A stretch of 37,653 nucleotides of DNA from a virus: IMG/VR virus record IMGVR_UViG_3300006847_000019, positions 1-37,653 of that record; one strand, written 5' to 3'. Within the stretch, counting starts at the first letter, position 1. Each line of letters begins with the position of its first letter. Below the pieces are notes generated by a model. That model did not search any database. It had not been told where the DNA came from and saw only the letters and a list, made by a program, of their open reading frames with translations. Shown here in pieces: positions 6,832-13,929 of this stretch. Made by a program: the position numbers and the translations under genes.

Positions 6832-8009
6832 CACTCTTGATCCTTAGTCGGTAGTTGCTGGAAAATACCGGCACTCATGCGACCCGTTCTAGCCGCTAGA
6901 GAATTGATTGACGGGTGGACCCTGCCCTGACTATCCCTTGCCCTCAACATCCCCTCTGCGTAAACCTGAGCGCGTTTGTTGAGCCTTCTAGCCGTGAGTA
7001 TGTAGCGGACCAACTTCCGCACTGGACGGTTGCCCGTTTCCGCCAAGCTTTCCAGAACCGTGTTATCCATTTGCCACTTGCCGGATGGGGTTTTTAGTCT
7101 CAGCTTGGCGCCTAGCTCTAAAAGGGTTACGGCAATTTGTTGGCCGGAATTTATGTTATTGCAACCCAAGACAGCTGCCAGCTCTATCAGATGGTCGGCA
7201 CGCCGCGTGAGTGCGGCTTGGTATTGCTGAAGGTACCGCACATCTACGAGCATGCCCCGACGTTGCAACCGGTCACAGAGCAAGTCAATTTGTAAATCCC
7301 TGTCGTACAAACCATTGGCACGACTGTAGGTGGTCCCATTGAAGCGCCAGAGCCGATATGTGAGTATGGGGTCGGCACCAGCGTAGGCAATGTAGGTAGG
7401 GTGCTTGATGTCTTGCATTGCCCAGCCTTCAGATATCAAAGCCTTGCGTACCTTGGGTTGTCCCTTGCGAGGTCCGGATTTGTAATACTCACCTGGCATC
7501 GGCACCGTAAGTTGCTTAAAGCCAAGCTTGAGCGCCACTTCCCACTTACCGGCCGCTGGATCGATATGCGCTGTGCATTGCTCTTTCAGTCCAAGGTCTG
7601 CGCCGCCTTCCTCCGCCTTTCGTGGCTCGCGATGGTGAGCTGTGATGTAAGCCTCGTACTTGCAAACCACGTCGGACTCATAGCCGAGATACGCGTCTAC
7701 ACAACGCACGTCATGCGGTCCGTTGTATCCAATCCAGTCGATGCCGAGTGACCAGATATTTGTAATTGTCTTGCGCCACTTGGCGGGAATGACGAATGCT
7801 CGAATGTCGTTACCAATCTGAAAGGTTCGCAGCCTCCAATGGGGTAGGTAGCAGTCGAGTCCTGTTGATTCTGTGTCCATGCCCAGTTCTTGCCCGACGA
7901 ACCGTTTCGCCCAACGCAGAGCGCGTTTGGCATCGTCTTTGTTCTCCACAAAGTGAAAATAGATTTGGTCACCCTGTAGCGTATCCTTAATGGTTATCAA
8001 GCCACTCAC
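6831..8009 (-). CDS. polA: Family A DNA polymerase, N-terminal piece (3'-5' exonuclease and thumb)
   Basis: 392 residues. The proofreading exonuclease is complete: DTE at 45-47 (Exo I), NGPHD at 96-100 (Exo II) and YAGAD at 209-213 (Exo III). The thumb and start of the palm follow, ending with the conserved SLAARTGRMSAGIFQQLP segment and then TKDQE and a stop. In intact family members this segment runs straight into the motif A strand, which here is on the gene starting at 5231. Together the two pieces give 674 residues, close to full length. The GTG start lies inside the end of the glycosylase gene and has only a weak upstream site, so coupled translation is likely. A TTG three codons later is an alternative. 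Confidence 0.95.
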   Translation of the reverse strand: MSGLITIKDTLQGDQIYFHFVENKDDAKRALRWAKRFVGQELGMDTESTGLDCYLPHWRLRTFQIGNDIRAFVIPAKWRKTITNIWSLGIDWIGYNGPHDVRCVDAYLGYESDVVCKYEAYITAHHREPRKAEEGGADLGLKEQCTAHIDPAAGKWEVALKLGFKQLTVPMPGEYYKSGPRKGQPKVRKALISEGWAMQDIKHPTYIAYAGADPILTYRLWRFNGTTYSRANGLYDRDLQIDLLCDRLQRRGMLVDVRYLQQYQAALTRRADHLIELAAVLGCNNINSGQQIAVTLLELGAKLRLKTPSGKWQMDNTVLESLAETGNRPVRKLVRYILTARRLNKRAQVYAEGMLRARDSQGRVHPSINSLAARTGRMSAGIFQQLPTKDQE

Positions 8010-8583
8010 CTAGCTTCGACCAATGTGTTTCCATGACTGGACGGAGCTTCGGAAATTTGATTCCGTCTTTGGGATGGAACATAGGCCAAACCCACACCCA
8101 ACCAAAGAATGTCATGCGCTTGAATGGAAATCCTGCTGACTTTGATATGTCCCGCCATTCACCCATGCACGCTGAGAATGCCAGCATGCCAACGGGAATG
8201 AGCACCATTGGGTTGTCTACCGCGCACCACTCCTGTCTGAGGTAGGGTCGCCATAGTTCTATTGCCTCCCATGGCATACCGCTTGATCGGTATTTGCTGA
8301 CCAGGGTTAGCCAGCAGTTCGGCCGGTATTGCTTGCCTTCATTGAAATAACTGTGCAGGTTGGCAAGCTCCATGAGCTGGCGGAGGATTGCCCCAATGTC
8401 ATCTGTGAACGGTCTGCCATTCACAACGTCTGTCGCACTTGGTGAGCTGCCCACGATGAAGGCGGAAGCATTAGCTTCAGACCCTTCCCCCGGAACCAAT
8501 TTGGCAGGTTGCCAATGGTAAAACGCTTTGTCCCGTAGGATTCTGTCGTAAACGTCGTCAACGTTAAGCGCTATTCCACCCAT
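7987..8583 (-). CDS. Uracil-DNA glycosylase-superfamily protein
   Basis: 198 residues resembling family 4/5-type uracil-DNA glycosylases. AFIVGSSPSATD at 41-52 followed by NGRPFTDDIGAILRQLM corresponds to the G-E-x-P-G...GxPFxGxxGxLL region. A C-terminal HPKDG after FFGWVWVWPMF resembles the HP-containing motif 2. Such enzymes excise uracil from DNA. The canonical Glu of motif 1 is replaced by Ser (GSSPS), so the activity or base specificity may differ. The gene overlaps the start of the N-terminal polymerase gene, and its own start overlaps the preceding gene, so the proteins are made together. Family assignment is fairly sure, catalytic activity less so. Confidence 0.8.
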   Translation of the reverse strand: MGGIALNVDDVYDRILRDKAFYHWQPAKLVPGEGSEANASAFIVGSSPSATDVVNGRPFTDDIGAILRQLMELANLHSYFNEGKQYRPNCWLTLVSKYRSSGMPWEAIELWRPYLRQEWCAVDNPMVLIPVGMLAFSACMGEWRDISKSAGFPFKRMTFFGWVWVWPMFHPKDGIKFPKLRPVMETHWSKLGEWLDNH

Positions 8584-9125
8584 CGGACACTGGCCTTTCC
8601 TTCCTCAGTCGTGTATTCCTCAATCAACGCTCCTTTCTGCTCAAGCCAGTCTTTCAAAGCACCAGTTCCCTTCCCCTCTATCAGTTTCTTGCCCGAAAAG
8701 GCTTGCCGTACGTGGTCAATGAAACTGAACAGGTATCCCTCTTTGGTGTGCGCCGGACATTGGGGATGCTCGCCAGTGCGTAGCCTTCCCATCCGTCCCG
8801 ATACCATCATGGGTGTCCAAGGGCACCAGCAGACATCGATACCGGTCTCGATGTTGCGAATGTACGTCACCACCAAGTCAACCTCCGCCGGGCGCCGTTC
8901 GATGGTTGGATGCTCACTGGCGTCAGGGTTCTTCTGTGGTGCGTCATCCGGAACCGATGGACCCTCGATCGGCGTTAGCTTGTCCGTGTCACAGGTCAGC
9001 TCACCTGCACCAGGAATCACTACCTTGCACATGTTCGCGGCAAGGCTAACCAGTCGTATGTACCCCTCTGCGTAACCCAACGTTCTAGGTAGGCGGACCC
9101 ATTGTCCCTGCTCGAATGTCGTCAT
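8571..9125 (-). CDS. Hypothetical 184-aa protein with SH3-like N-terminus
   Basis: Function not recognised. Residues 5-55 (GQWVRLPRTL, YIRLVSLA, CKVVIPGAGELTCDTDKLTPI) look like a small beta-barrel of SH3/KOW type. A Pro/Asp-rich linker follows, then a second domain with CWCPWTP and HPQCPAH, possible metal ligands, and a charged helical end (GTGALKDWLEQKGALIEEY). The ATG follows GGAG by 9 nt and overlaps the stop of the upstream gene. Its neighbours are DNA repair and replication genes, so a DNA-related role is plausible. Confidence 0.8.
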   Translation of the reverse strand: MTTFEQGQWVRLPRTLGYAEGYIRLVSLAANMCKVVIPGAGELTCDTDKLTPIEGPSVPDDAPQKNPDASEHPTIERRPAEVDLVVTYIRNIETGIDVCWCPWTPMMVSGRMGRLRTGEHPQCPAHTKEGYLFSFIDHVRQAFSGKKLIEGKGTGALKDWLEQKGALIEEYTTEEGKASVRWVE

Positions 9126-9571
9126 GCTGCCACACTCCAATTCATTTCGTTTGCTCGTGTCGGCAAGTCACTCCCGCCAATCTTGACCGGTAATTCAATT
9201 ACGTGAGCTTGCCTTTCCAACCATGCCTTAGGCCATTCGGCTAAAGGAATGTCCATCCATCGGTAATCCCGCGCTAGCCATGATTTGGCTTCCTCCACCA
9301 ACGCTTCTGCTTTGGCTGCGCTCCTTTCTAAAAGCTCTGGAATGGGCAAGGCTAGGAAGTCAACCTTCCTCAGGCGCGTCATACGAGCATCCCACCAGGC
9401 ACGGTTTTTGACCGGCACAGCTACCCATGCCGAATCACTTGGATGATAGGTCTGTGGCACCGTTGCCACGCGGTTGTAGTGATGCCTGCCCTGGTAAGGG
9501 TGAGTCATCTTGATAAGGAACCAATAAGCGAACAGCAGTGCCAGCACTACCGCGAGCCAGAGGATAAGCAT
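9122..9571 (-). CDS. Single-pass membrane protein, 149 aa
   Basis: The N-terminus has one clear membrane span (LILWLAVVLALLFAYWFLI, residues 2-20). A soluble part follows with Trp-rich and helical regions, including LPIPELLERSAAKAEALVEEAKSWL in segments near 80-105. No family recognised. The ATG at the membrane segment has GGAG 7 nt upstream and fits better than a GTG 63 nt earlier. A membrane protein within a replication operon may anchor replication to the membrane or act on the host envelope, but neither is shown. Confidence 0.75.
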   Translation of the reverse strand: MLILWLAVVLALLFAYWFLIKMTHPYQGRHHYNRVATVPQTYHPSDSAWVAVPVKNRAWWDARMTRLRKVDFLALPIPELLERSAAKAEALVEEAKSWLARDYRWMDIPLAEWPKAWLERQAHVIELPVKIGGSDLPTRANEMNWSVAA

Positions 9572-9693
9572 TCCAATTCTCCATTTCCATTGATGTGTAA
9601 ATATTTTGTGAGAGGGCAACCCACTTCCCCTCACTCGCGTACCCCACTCCTAAGCAGCAACCCCAAGTCAACCGCCGTACGCTTCCCGTTGTG

Positions 9694-10026
9694 TCATGAA
9701 CGCGGATTCTTTATTGCATCTTCAATCTCTTCGAATGTGTGATCAAGTGGCTCTTCCGGAAGTGTCCTCGCCATGAGCTTGAGCCACGCTGCGAAGCGCC
9801 AGGCCTGTTGCCTGGTAGTGAACTCCGGATAGCGAATCGGCCGGATGGTGCCAGCTTGGCCACCCAAACCGAATTCGTTCGTGTTATCGACTTCGATCGG
9901 TTGTGTGTCGATGAGCGCGGCTGTCTCTTCGGCTTGTGCGGCAACGCCGGTCAGCATGTCGCTTGCCAGATCTTCTCCTGTGGTCTTGAGATCGATTTCA
10001 GGCTTTCCCTTGTCTGCCTTGGCCAT
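9694..10026 (-). CDS. Hypothetical 110-aa protein
   Basis: The first half is charged and probably disordered (KADKGKPEIDLKTTGEDL). The second half contains YPEFTTRQQAWRFAAWLKLMA followed by FEEIEDAIKNP, a helical pattern I associate with small actinophage proteins of unknown role. Its ATG overlaps the stop of the ssDNA-binding-like gene (TGATG). About 120 nt without an obvious gene follow it. No enzymatic motif seen. Confidence 0.8.
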   Translation of the reverse strand: MAKADKGKPEIDLKTTGEDLASDMLTGVAAQAEETAALIDTQPIEVDNTNEFGLGGQAGTIRPIRYPEFTTRQQAWRFAAWLKLMARTLPEEPLDHTFEEIEDAIKNPRS

Positions 10027-10577
10027 CAGTCTTCGTCCTCTTCTTCGTCATCGTCTTCGGATTCCTCATCGTCTTCTTCGTAGTCTTCCTCATCATCTTC
10101 TTCGGCATCATCGATCGCTCCGACCCACCCAATTTCCTTGGGGTACTTGTCGGCGTTGTCACCCCGATTGTCTTGGAGCTGACCAAGAATGAGCGTCTGG
10201 CCATCGTTCACCCACGGTCCGATGCGCCTGATGTTACCTTCCTGGTCTGTCTTGGTGCGTTTCTTGAAGTCGGCTTCAGTAACGCCAACGGCGTCAAGGA
10301 AGGGAACATATTGAAAGGGTGTGGTGTCGGCAATGACCATGAACTTCATCATGGTGTATCCGGAAAACTTCTTTTCCGACTTGTCACGCGGGTCAAGGCG
10401 CAGCGACACACGCAATTGAGGGTTCTTCTTCTTTCCACCAGAGACGTAAACCGCCTTGGTGACTTTCCATTGGTAAACGCCGTTGTCAGGAAGCTTGCCA
10501 GTGTAAGGCTTGTACTGGCTTTCCCGGTCGTAATCGTCGATGACTCCTTTAGAGAGTCCCCAGTCCACGGTAGGCAC
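10026..10577 (-). CDS. Putative ssDNA-binding protein with acidic C-terminal tail (DUF669-like)
   Basis: 183 residues. The N-terminal domain (YKPYTGKLPDNGVYQWKVTKA, NPQLRVSLRLDPRD, FSGYTMMKFMVIA) looks like an OB-type beta fold like that of DUF669/ssDNA-binding phage proteins. The last 30 residues are almost only Asp and Glu, as in SSB and T7 gp2.5, where such tails recruit partner proteins. It lies directly downstream of the Sak4-like ATPase gene, a common pairing in phage recombination modules. The GTG start follows AAAGGA by 7 nt. Binding to ssDNA is inferred from tail and neighbours; the fold is not proven. Confidence 0.7.
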   Translation of the reverse strand: MPTVDWGLSKGVIDDYDRESQYKPYTGKLPDNGVYQWKVTKAVYVSGGKKKNPQLRVSLRLDPRDKSEKKFSGYTMMKFMVIADTTPFQYVPFLDAVGVTEADFKKRTKTDQEGNIRRIGPWVNDGQTLILGQLQDNRGDNADKYPKEIGWVGAIDDAEEDDEEDYEEDDEESEDDDEEEDED

Positions 10578-10591
10578 GTGAGCATCCTTTC

Positions 10592-11422
10592 CTAGTCCGA
10601 GCTTGCGCTCTCATCGATCCTGGCGAGGATCGTTGGCATCGTTGGATCGTCCATGTACTGACCTAGACAGTTGAACTTGTCCCCTACCAAGTATTGCACG
10701 TCGGGATCATCAGGCTGTTGCCAGTTGATGCGCCTTATGTGCCTTACCTTTCCGGTCTTTTTGCTCTTGAGCGTCTTCATTTCCAAATAACCGGTTGCGT
10801 CCATCAGACCAACGATGGTCTGTGCTACCTCTGTTTCCTTTCCTTGTATGCCAGGGAATATGTAAGTGCCAACCTCCATTTCGTCCGTCTTCCAAGCATG
10901 CGCAGTGACCAACAGGTTTACTGGCATGTCTACCAACGCGGACATCCAAGACTTGGCAAAGTTCTGAGTATTGAAGTAGTCGGGTTTATCCGGCAGGTTC
11001 CTATGCTGGCGTTTGGTCGAGTCGATGTCGAAAGCCTCAGCCGTGTAACCCAACCGCCAGTGCTCTTGCATCCAAGTAAAGCCATCAACAATGATGAAGT
11101 TGTAACGCTCGTAACGGTTTTTGTGCATGAGCCAGTCAAGTGAAGCCATAGCGGCTGATGTTGACCTAATGCGCCTACCGTGCCCCTTCGCCTTGGCCAC
11201 CCTCGCCGCTGTCTTGTACCCAGGTTCGCCTACCAGCCAGAAATTCTTACCTGGTATAGTGCCTGCCAGTACAGTTTTACCAGCGTTGGAACGTCCGAAC
11301 ACCAATAGGTTTTTCGACTCAGATGAGCTGTCAAGGCGGAATATCTCAGCCTCGAATTCGCCCAAGCTCATTTCAGTCCGTTCGGTTGCCACCCGTCTCG
11401 ATCGCTTACCCGCTGTGCTCAT
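10592..11422 (-). CDS. Sak4-like RecA-fold ATPase (single-strand annealing/recombination)
   Basis: 276 residues. Walker A GRSNAGKT lies at 43-50, Walker B FIIVDGF near 109-115, and LLVTAH near 172 is a sensor-like strand. This is the pattern of phage AAA/RecA-like Sak4 proteins, which assist strand annealing and exchange with an SSB partner. A C-terminal basic strand-rich region (TGKVRHIRRINW) follows. AGAAGG stands 4 nt before the ATG, which overlaps the end of the 127-aa gene. The SSB-like gene is 14 nt downstream and the Cas4-like nuclease two genes upstream, completing a recombination set. Confidence 0.88.
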   Translation of the reverse strand: MSTAGKRSRRVATERTEMSLGEFEAEIFRLDSSSESKNLLVFGRSNAGKTVLAGTIPGKNFWLVGEPGYKTAARVAKAKGHGRRIRSTSAAMASLDWLMHKNRYERYNFIIVDGFTWMQEHWRLGYTAEAFDIDSTKRQHRNLPDKPDYFNTQNFAKSWMSALVDMPVNLLVTAHAWKTDEMEVGTYIFPGIQGKETEVAQTIVGLMDATGYLEMKTLKSKKTGKVRHIRRINWQQPDDPDVQYLVGDKFNCLGQYMDDPTMPTILARIDESASSD

Positions 11423-11789
11423 CGAACCTTCTAGGCTCCATAGTGGAGCGCACTAGCCTGGCACGCCACTCGATGTGATTGATTGGAGTCCCCCACGGCT
11501 GAGGCGAGTAGTGCTTACCGTCCGCTTCAAACTCATCGCGCCAACCATCGGGGTCGATCACACGAACGCTATCAAGCACTTCCCATTCTGCTGAGAGGCG
11601 TAGCGTTTGCTCACGAGAGTCTACAATCGTCTGAAGCATGACTGATACTGCTGAGGCGTTAAGTATGTTTCCTGTGTTTCGACGCAATACCCTGGCTTCA
11701 TTGGCCATCCAAGATGCAACCTTTCTGAGTGAGTCAGTCGGAACATCGAGCAAGACGTCCAATGTGTCTGGTGCTTCGTCAGTAGACAT
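11406..11789 (-). CDS. Hypothetical 127-aa protein
   Basis: No family recognised. Residues 10-60 look helical (DVLLDVPTDSLRKVASWMANEARVL in segments). The C-terminal half contains DPDGWRDEFEADGKHY and WGTPINHIEWRARLV, rich in aromatic and charged residues. The start is well supported by AGGAGGAAGG just before the ATG. The frame opens further upstream, but those residues overlap the 36-aa membrane gene. It lies between the Cas4-like nuclease and the Sak4-like ATPase. Confidence 0.78.
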   Translation of the reverse strand: MSTDEAPDTLDVLLDVPTDSLRKVASWMANEARVLRRNTGNILNASAVSVMLQTIVDSREQTLRLSAEWEVLDSVRVIDPDGWRDEFEADGKHYSPQPWGTPINHIEWRARLVRSTMEPRRFDEHSG

Positions 11790-11799
11790 TGCCTTCCTC

Positions 11800-11910
11800 C
11801 TATAGTGCTGGAATTGGTACTCCTGTTGTGGCGCATACATATGCAACGAATGCAACTATGACTGCGCCCGTGATAAGCAATAGTCTAATGCTTGCGCGCC
11901 TCCATCCCAT
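11800..11910 (-). CDS. 36-aa single-span membrane microprotein
   Basis: Starts MGWRRASIR, then a hydrophobic stretch LLLITGAVIVAFVAYVCA (residues 10-27), and ends VPIPAL. A basic N-terminus before one span predicts an N-in topology. It starts 4 nt after the Cas4-like gene stop, and GGGG lies 7 nt before its ATG. Its end overlaps the ribosome binding site of the next gene, which suggests that its translation affects the neighbour. Function unknown. Confidence 0.6.
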   Translation of the reverse strand: MGWRRASIRLLLITGAVIVAFVAYVCATTGVPIPAL

Positions 11911-11914
11911 GGCA

Positions 11915-12940
11915 TTACCCCATCTCAAAAGTCATTGCCTCATCGGTTGTTTCATAGTCGTAAGGGTTCTGCTTGATGAACGTACCCCGCCTTAGCTGTG
12001 TGATATTCCCGCCCTGTTCCTCAAGCTCGCACATCGTGAAGAAGTCACAGAACTTCGGGCACGACCAGTGAGGGGTTTTTGACAACGTGTCGGCAAATCC
12101 CTTCTGATATATCACTTGCTCGCGTAGGTCTGTGAGGGTCATCACATCACGGCGAATCCGTTTGAGGGCAACTACTTTGGCACGCCTGGTGAGGGTCACC
12201 CGATGGCGGAGGAACATGGCGGATGGTTGGCGCTTGGAGACTGTGCCGTCTTTGTTGAGCGCCAAGCCCTTTGCATCAACATCCCGAATATCAGGCATCG
12301 CCTTCCGAATGAAGTTGTAGAGGATTCCGGAAATGAATTCCTTGCGCTCGATGATCCCCAACCTTTTCATGGCTATCTCTGCCAGCGTTCCGTACGGGCG
12401 TGCCTGACCATCGATCGTGAGGTGATCGGTTCTAATTGCCTTGGCTGTCTTGTGCTCGACGATCCATATTTCGCCCGTTGTACGCTCCCGTACGGCAAGA
12501 TCTAGCTTCATGCGGTACAAACCCTTGGACTCCCCCTGTTCGTCCGTGATTTCGACTTCTAGGGGTATCTCTGCCCCGACCACATCCCAGCCACGATCCC
12601 CCCGATAGTGCTTGCCGTAGGCAGCGAGCATCGCTCTACCCAGTGTGTGAAGCTCGTGAGCTTGTGCGATCACATGGTCAGGGGTAGAGCCGTGCGCCTG
12701 CTTTATTGCCGTCAGGGCAAAATGGTCGAAGCACCATAGCAAGCCTGCCATGGTGCGTTTCTTTCCTGAGGTTGTGTACCAGTGAGCCAGTGCATCATGA
12801 ACCCATGTGCCTAGATCGAGTGCGCCGAATGACTTAGTCTTGGGTACCAAGCCTAGGCGCCATTTCCAATACCATTTTTTGGGGCAACGCTTGAGATCCA
12901 TTATTTCGTGACTGCGAAGAAGCGGGAGTGAGTTGCGCAT
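11915..12940 (-). CDS. Cas4/RecB-like PD-(D/E)XK exonuclease with Fe-S cysteines
   Basis: 341 residues. The nuclease core shows His 49 (TWVHDAL), Asp 147 (MKLDLAV) and the E-x-K motif VEHKTAK at 161-167, typical of PD-(D/E)XK nucleases. Cys 19 (RCPKKW) plus Cys 294, 298 and 304 (SCPKFCDFFTMC) match the four-cysteine iron-sulfur site of Cas4/AddB-type enzymes. Phage proteins of this type resect DNA ends for recombination, here probably with the Sak4-like ATPase and SSB-like protein. The ATG is preceded by GAAGGAAACCCCAAG, a leader shared with the gene at 16762. A probable terminator with six Ts lies just upstream. Confidence 0.9.
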   Translation of the reverse strand: MRNSLPLLRSHEIMDLKRCPKKWYWKWRLGLVPKTKSFGALDLGTWVHDALAHWYTTSGKKRTMAGLLWCFDHFALTAIKQAHGSTPDHVIAQAHELHTLGRAMLAAYGKHYRGDRGWDVVGAEIPLEVEITDEQGESKGLYRMKLDLAVRERTTGEIWIVEHKTAKAIRTDHLTIDGQARPYGTLAEIAMKRLGIIERKEFISGILYNFIRKAMPDIRDVDAKGLALNKDGTVSKRQPSAMFLRHRVTLTRRAKVVALKRIRRDVMTLTDLREQVIYQKGFADTLSKTPHWSCPKFCDFFTMCELEEQGGNITQLRRGTFIKQNPYDYETTDEAMTFEMG

Positions 12941-12967
12941 CTTGGGGTTTCCTTCTACTAAAAAACC

Positions 12968-13021
12968 CTTGGCAGGTAAGCGAGTAGGGGACCTATGCCT
13001 TCCAGCTTGAACCCTGCCAAG
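12968..13021 (-). terminator. Stem with 36-nt loop followed by T6; probable terminator
   Basis: CTTGGCAGG and CCTGCCAAG form a perfect 9-bp stem around 36 nt. On the minus strand the stem is followed by GGTTTTTT. It lies about 110 nt after the stop of the polyacidic protein gene and about 30 nt before the Cas4-like gene. The long loop is unusual for a plain intrinsic terminator and could hold a regulatory structure. Confidence 0.5.
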
Positions 13022-13030
13022 AGTATTTAA

Positions 13031-13088
13031 CCCACGGTTGGAACCAAAGGAAGACGGGGAAGCTTCCGATGATTAATCCAACCGTGGG
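13031..13088. repeat. Inverted repeat, 11-bp arms and 36-nt loop
   Basis: CCCACGGTTGG (13031-13041) and CCAACCGTGGG (13078-13088) are perfect inverted arms separated by 36 nt. The loop itself contains the 10-bp palindrome GGAAGCTTCC. It is adjacent to another stem with a loop of the same length. The 187-nt gap that holds both contains no gene I can support. Confidence 0.7.
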
Positions 13089-13127
13089 AGCTATTGATTT
13101 ACCACATTTGCGAACTTAGATGTTAGC

Positions 13128-13838
13128 TCAGAAAACGAAATCGTCGTCGTCTTCCTTCGGCTTTTTCTTGCCTTTCTTGGCTGTGTCAGCCTTCTTCCCT
13201 TTGGAAGTTGCCTTCTTTGCTGGTGCGGCTTTCTTGACAGGCTTGTCAGCCTTCTTTGCGGGTTTCTTGGCCGGAGCTTTCTTCGCTACAGCCTTCTTTC
13301 CCTTGGATTTCTTAGGCGGGGCAGGCTCTTCGTCGTCCTCTTCCTCGTCATCCTCTTCTTCTTCGTCGTCCTCGTCTTCGTCGTCTTCCTCTTCGTCCTC
13401 TTCCTCGTCATCGTCTTCTGTGTCTTCGTCGTCCTCTTCCTCATCATCCTCTTCGAAGTCTTCGTCCTCATCCTCTTCGAAGTCTTCCTCTTCGTCGTCC
13501 TCATCCTTGGACTTCTTCTTTTTCGACTTCTTCCCCTTGGGTGCGTCGTCCTCATCCTTGGCCTTGGGCTTGGGACCGCGCTTCTGAACGCCGTGCTTCT
13601 CCCGCATTTCCTCAAGGAAATCACTTTCCATGAAGGCCGACCGGCTCGTGAGCGCCAACCGGATACCCGCCAGGAAGGCTGCCTTCTTCGAGTCCGCCGA
13701 AGCTGGATCGTAGCCAACCTCCGTAGTGATCCAGCGGGCAAACCACTTCTGATACTGAGTGGCTTCCTTGTCCGCCAGGGCAGTGAGTTTCGGGTCACGC
13801 TTCGGCTTTTTACTTGCCTTGGGGTTTGTCTTCGCCAT
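13128..13838 (-). CDS. Polyacidic / histone H1-like tail protein, 236 aa
   Basis: Three parts. Residues 1-90 form a compact domain (LTALADKEATQYQKWFARW, AAFLAGIRLALTSRSAFMESDFL in segments). About residues 105-170 are nearly pure Asp and Glu broken by a few Phe and Thr. The C-terminal 65 residues are Lys/Ala/Pro repeats (KKAPAKKPAKKA and similar) like histone H1 tails, ending in DDDDFVF. The start is fixed by AGGAGG 10 nt before the ATG; a longer frame lacks a site. It has its own probable promoter upstream. A DNA-compacting or DNA-mimic role is an inference from charge only. Confidence 0.82.
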   Translation of the reverse strand: MAKTNPKASKKPKRDPKLTALADKEATQYQKWFARWITTEVGYDPASADSKKAAFLAGIRLALTSRSAFMESDFLEEMREKHGVQKRGPKPKAKDEDDAPKGKKSKKKKSKDEDDEEEDFEEDEDEDFEEDDEEEDDEDTEDDDEEEDEEEDDEDEDDEEEEDDEEEDDEEPAPPKKSKGKKAVAKKAPAKKPAKKADKPVKKAAPAKKATSKGKKADTAKKGKKKPKEDDDDFVF

Positions 13839-13882
13839 CGGGGTACATCCTCCTAAAATCGGTTTGGTGCAGGTGGGCAACG

Positions 13883-13911
13883 ACGCTACAGGCTGCCCGA
13901 ATTGCTGTCAA
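13883..13911 (-). promoter_or_regulatory. Sigma70-like promoter upstream of the polyacidic protein gene
   Basis: On the minus strand a consensus TTGACA (13911-13906) is followed after exactly 17 nt by TAGCGT (13888-13883), a TANNNT -10 box. It lies in the 91-nt gap after the SNF2-type gene, about 45 nt before the next ATG, with an AGGAGG site in the leader. Consensus -35, ideal spacing and position make it convincing by eye. Confidence 0.6.
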
Positions 13912-13929
13912 CATGGTGTTTACCTGGTG

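Noticed and set aside
9572-9693. TTGACT in the gap before the 149-aa membrane protein as promoter
   Set aside because: No TANNNT box at 16-19 nt. The gap holds nothing else that I can support.
9739-10083. Plus-strand ORF ending in a serine run
   Set aside because: Antisense image of the acidic tail of the ssDNA-binding-like protein.
12131-12146. A third TGTGA-N6-TCACA match
   Set aside because: It lies inside the Cas4-like coding sequence, its centre is GGGTCA and does not fit the NNTANN form, and no promoter is next to it; chance match likely.
13120-13587. Long plus-strand ORF with a run of serines opposite the polyacidic protein
   Set aside because: It is the antisense image of the Asp/Glu codons; no ribosome site, no plus-strand neighbours, and the minus frame has a start site and folded domain.
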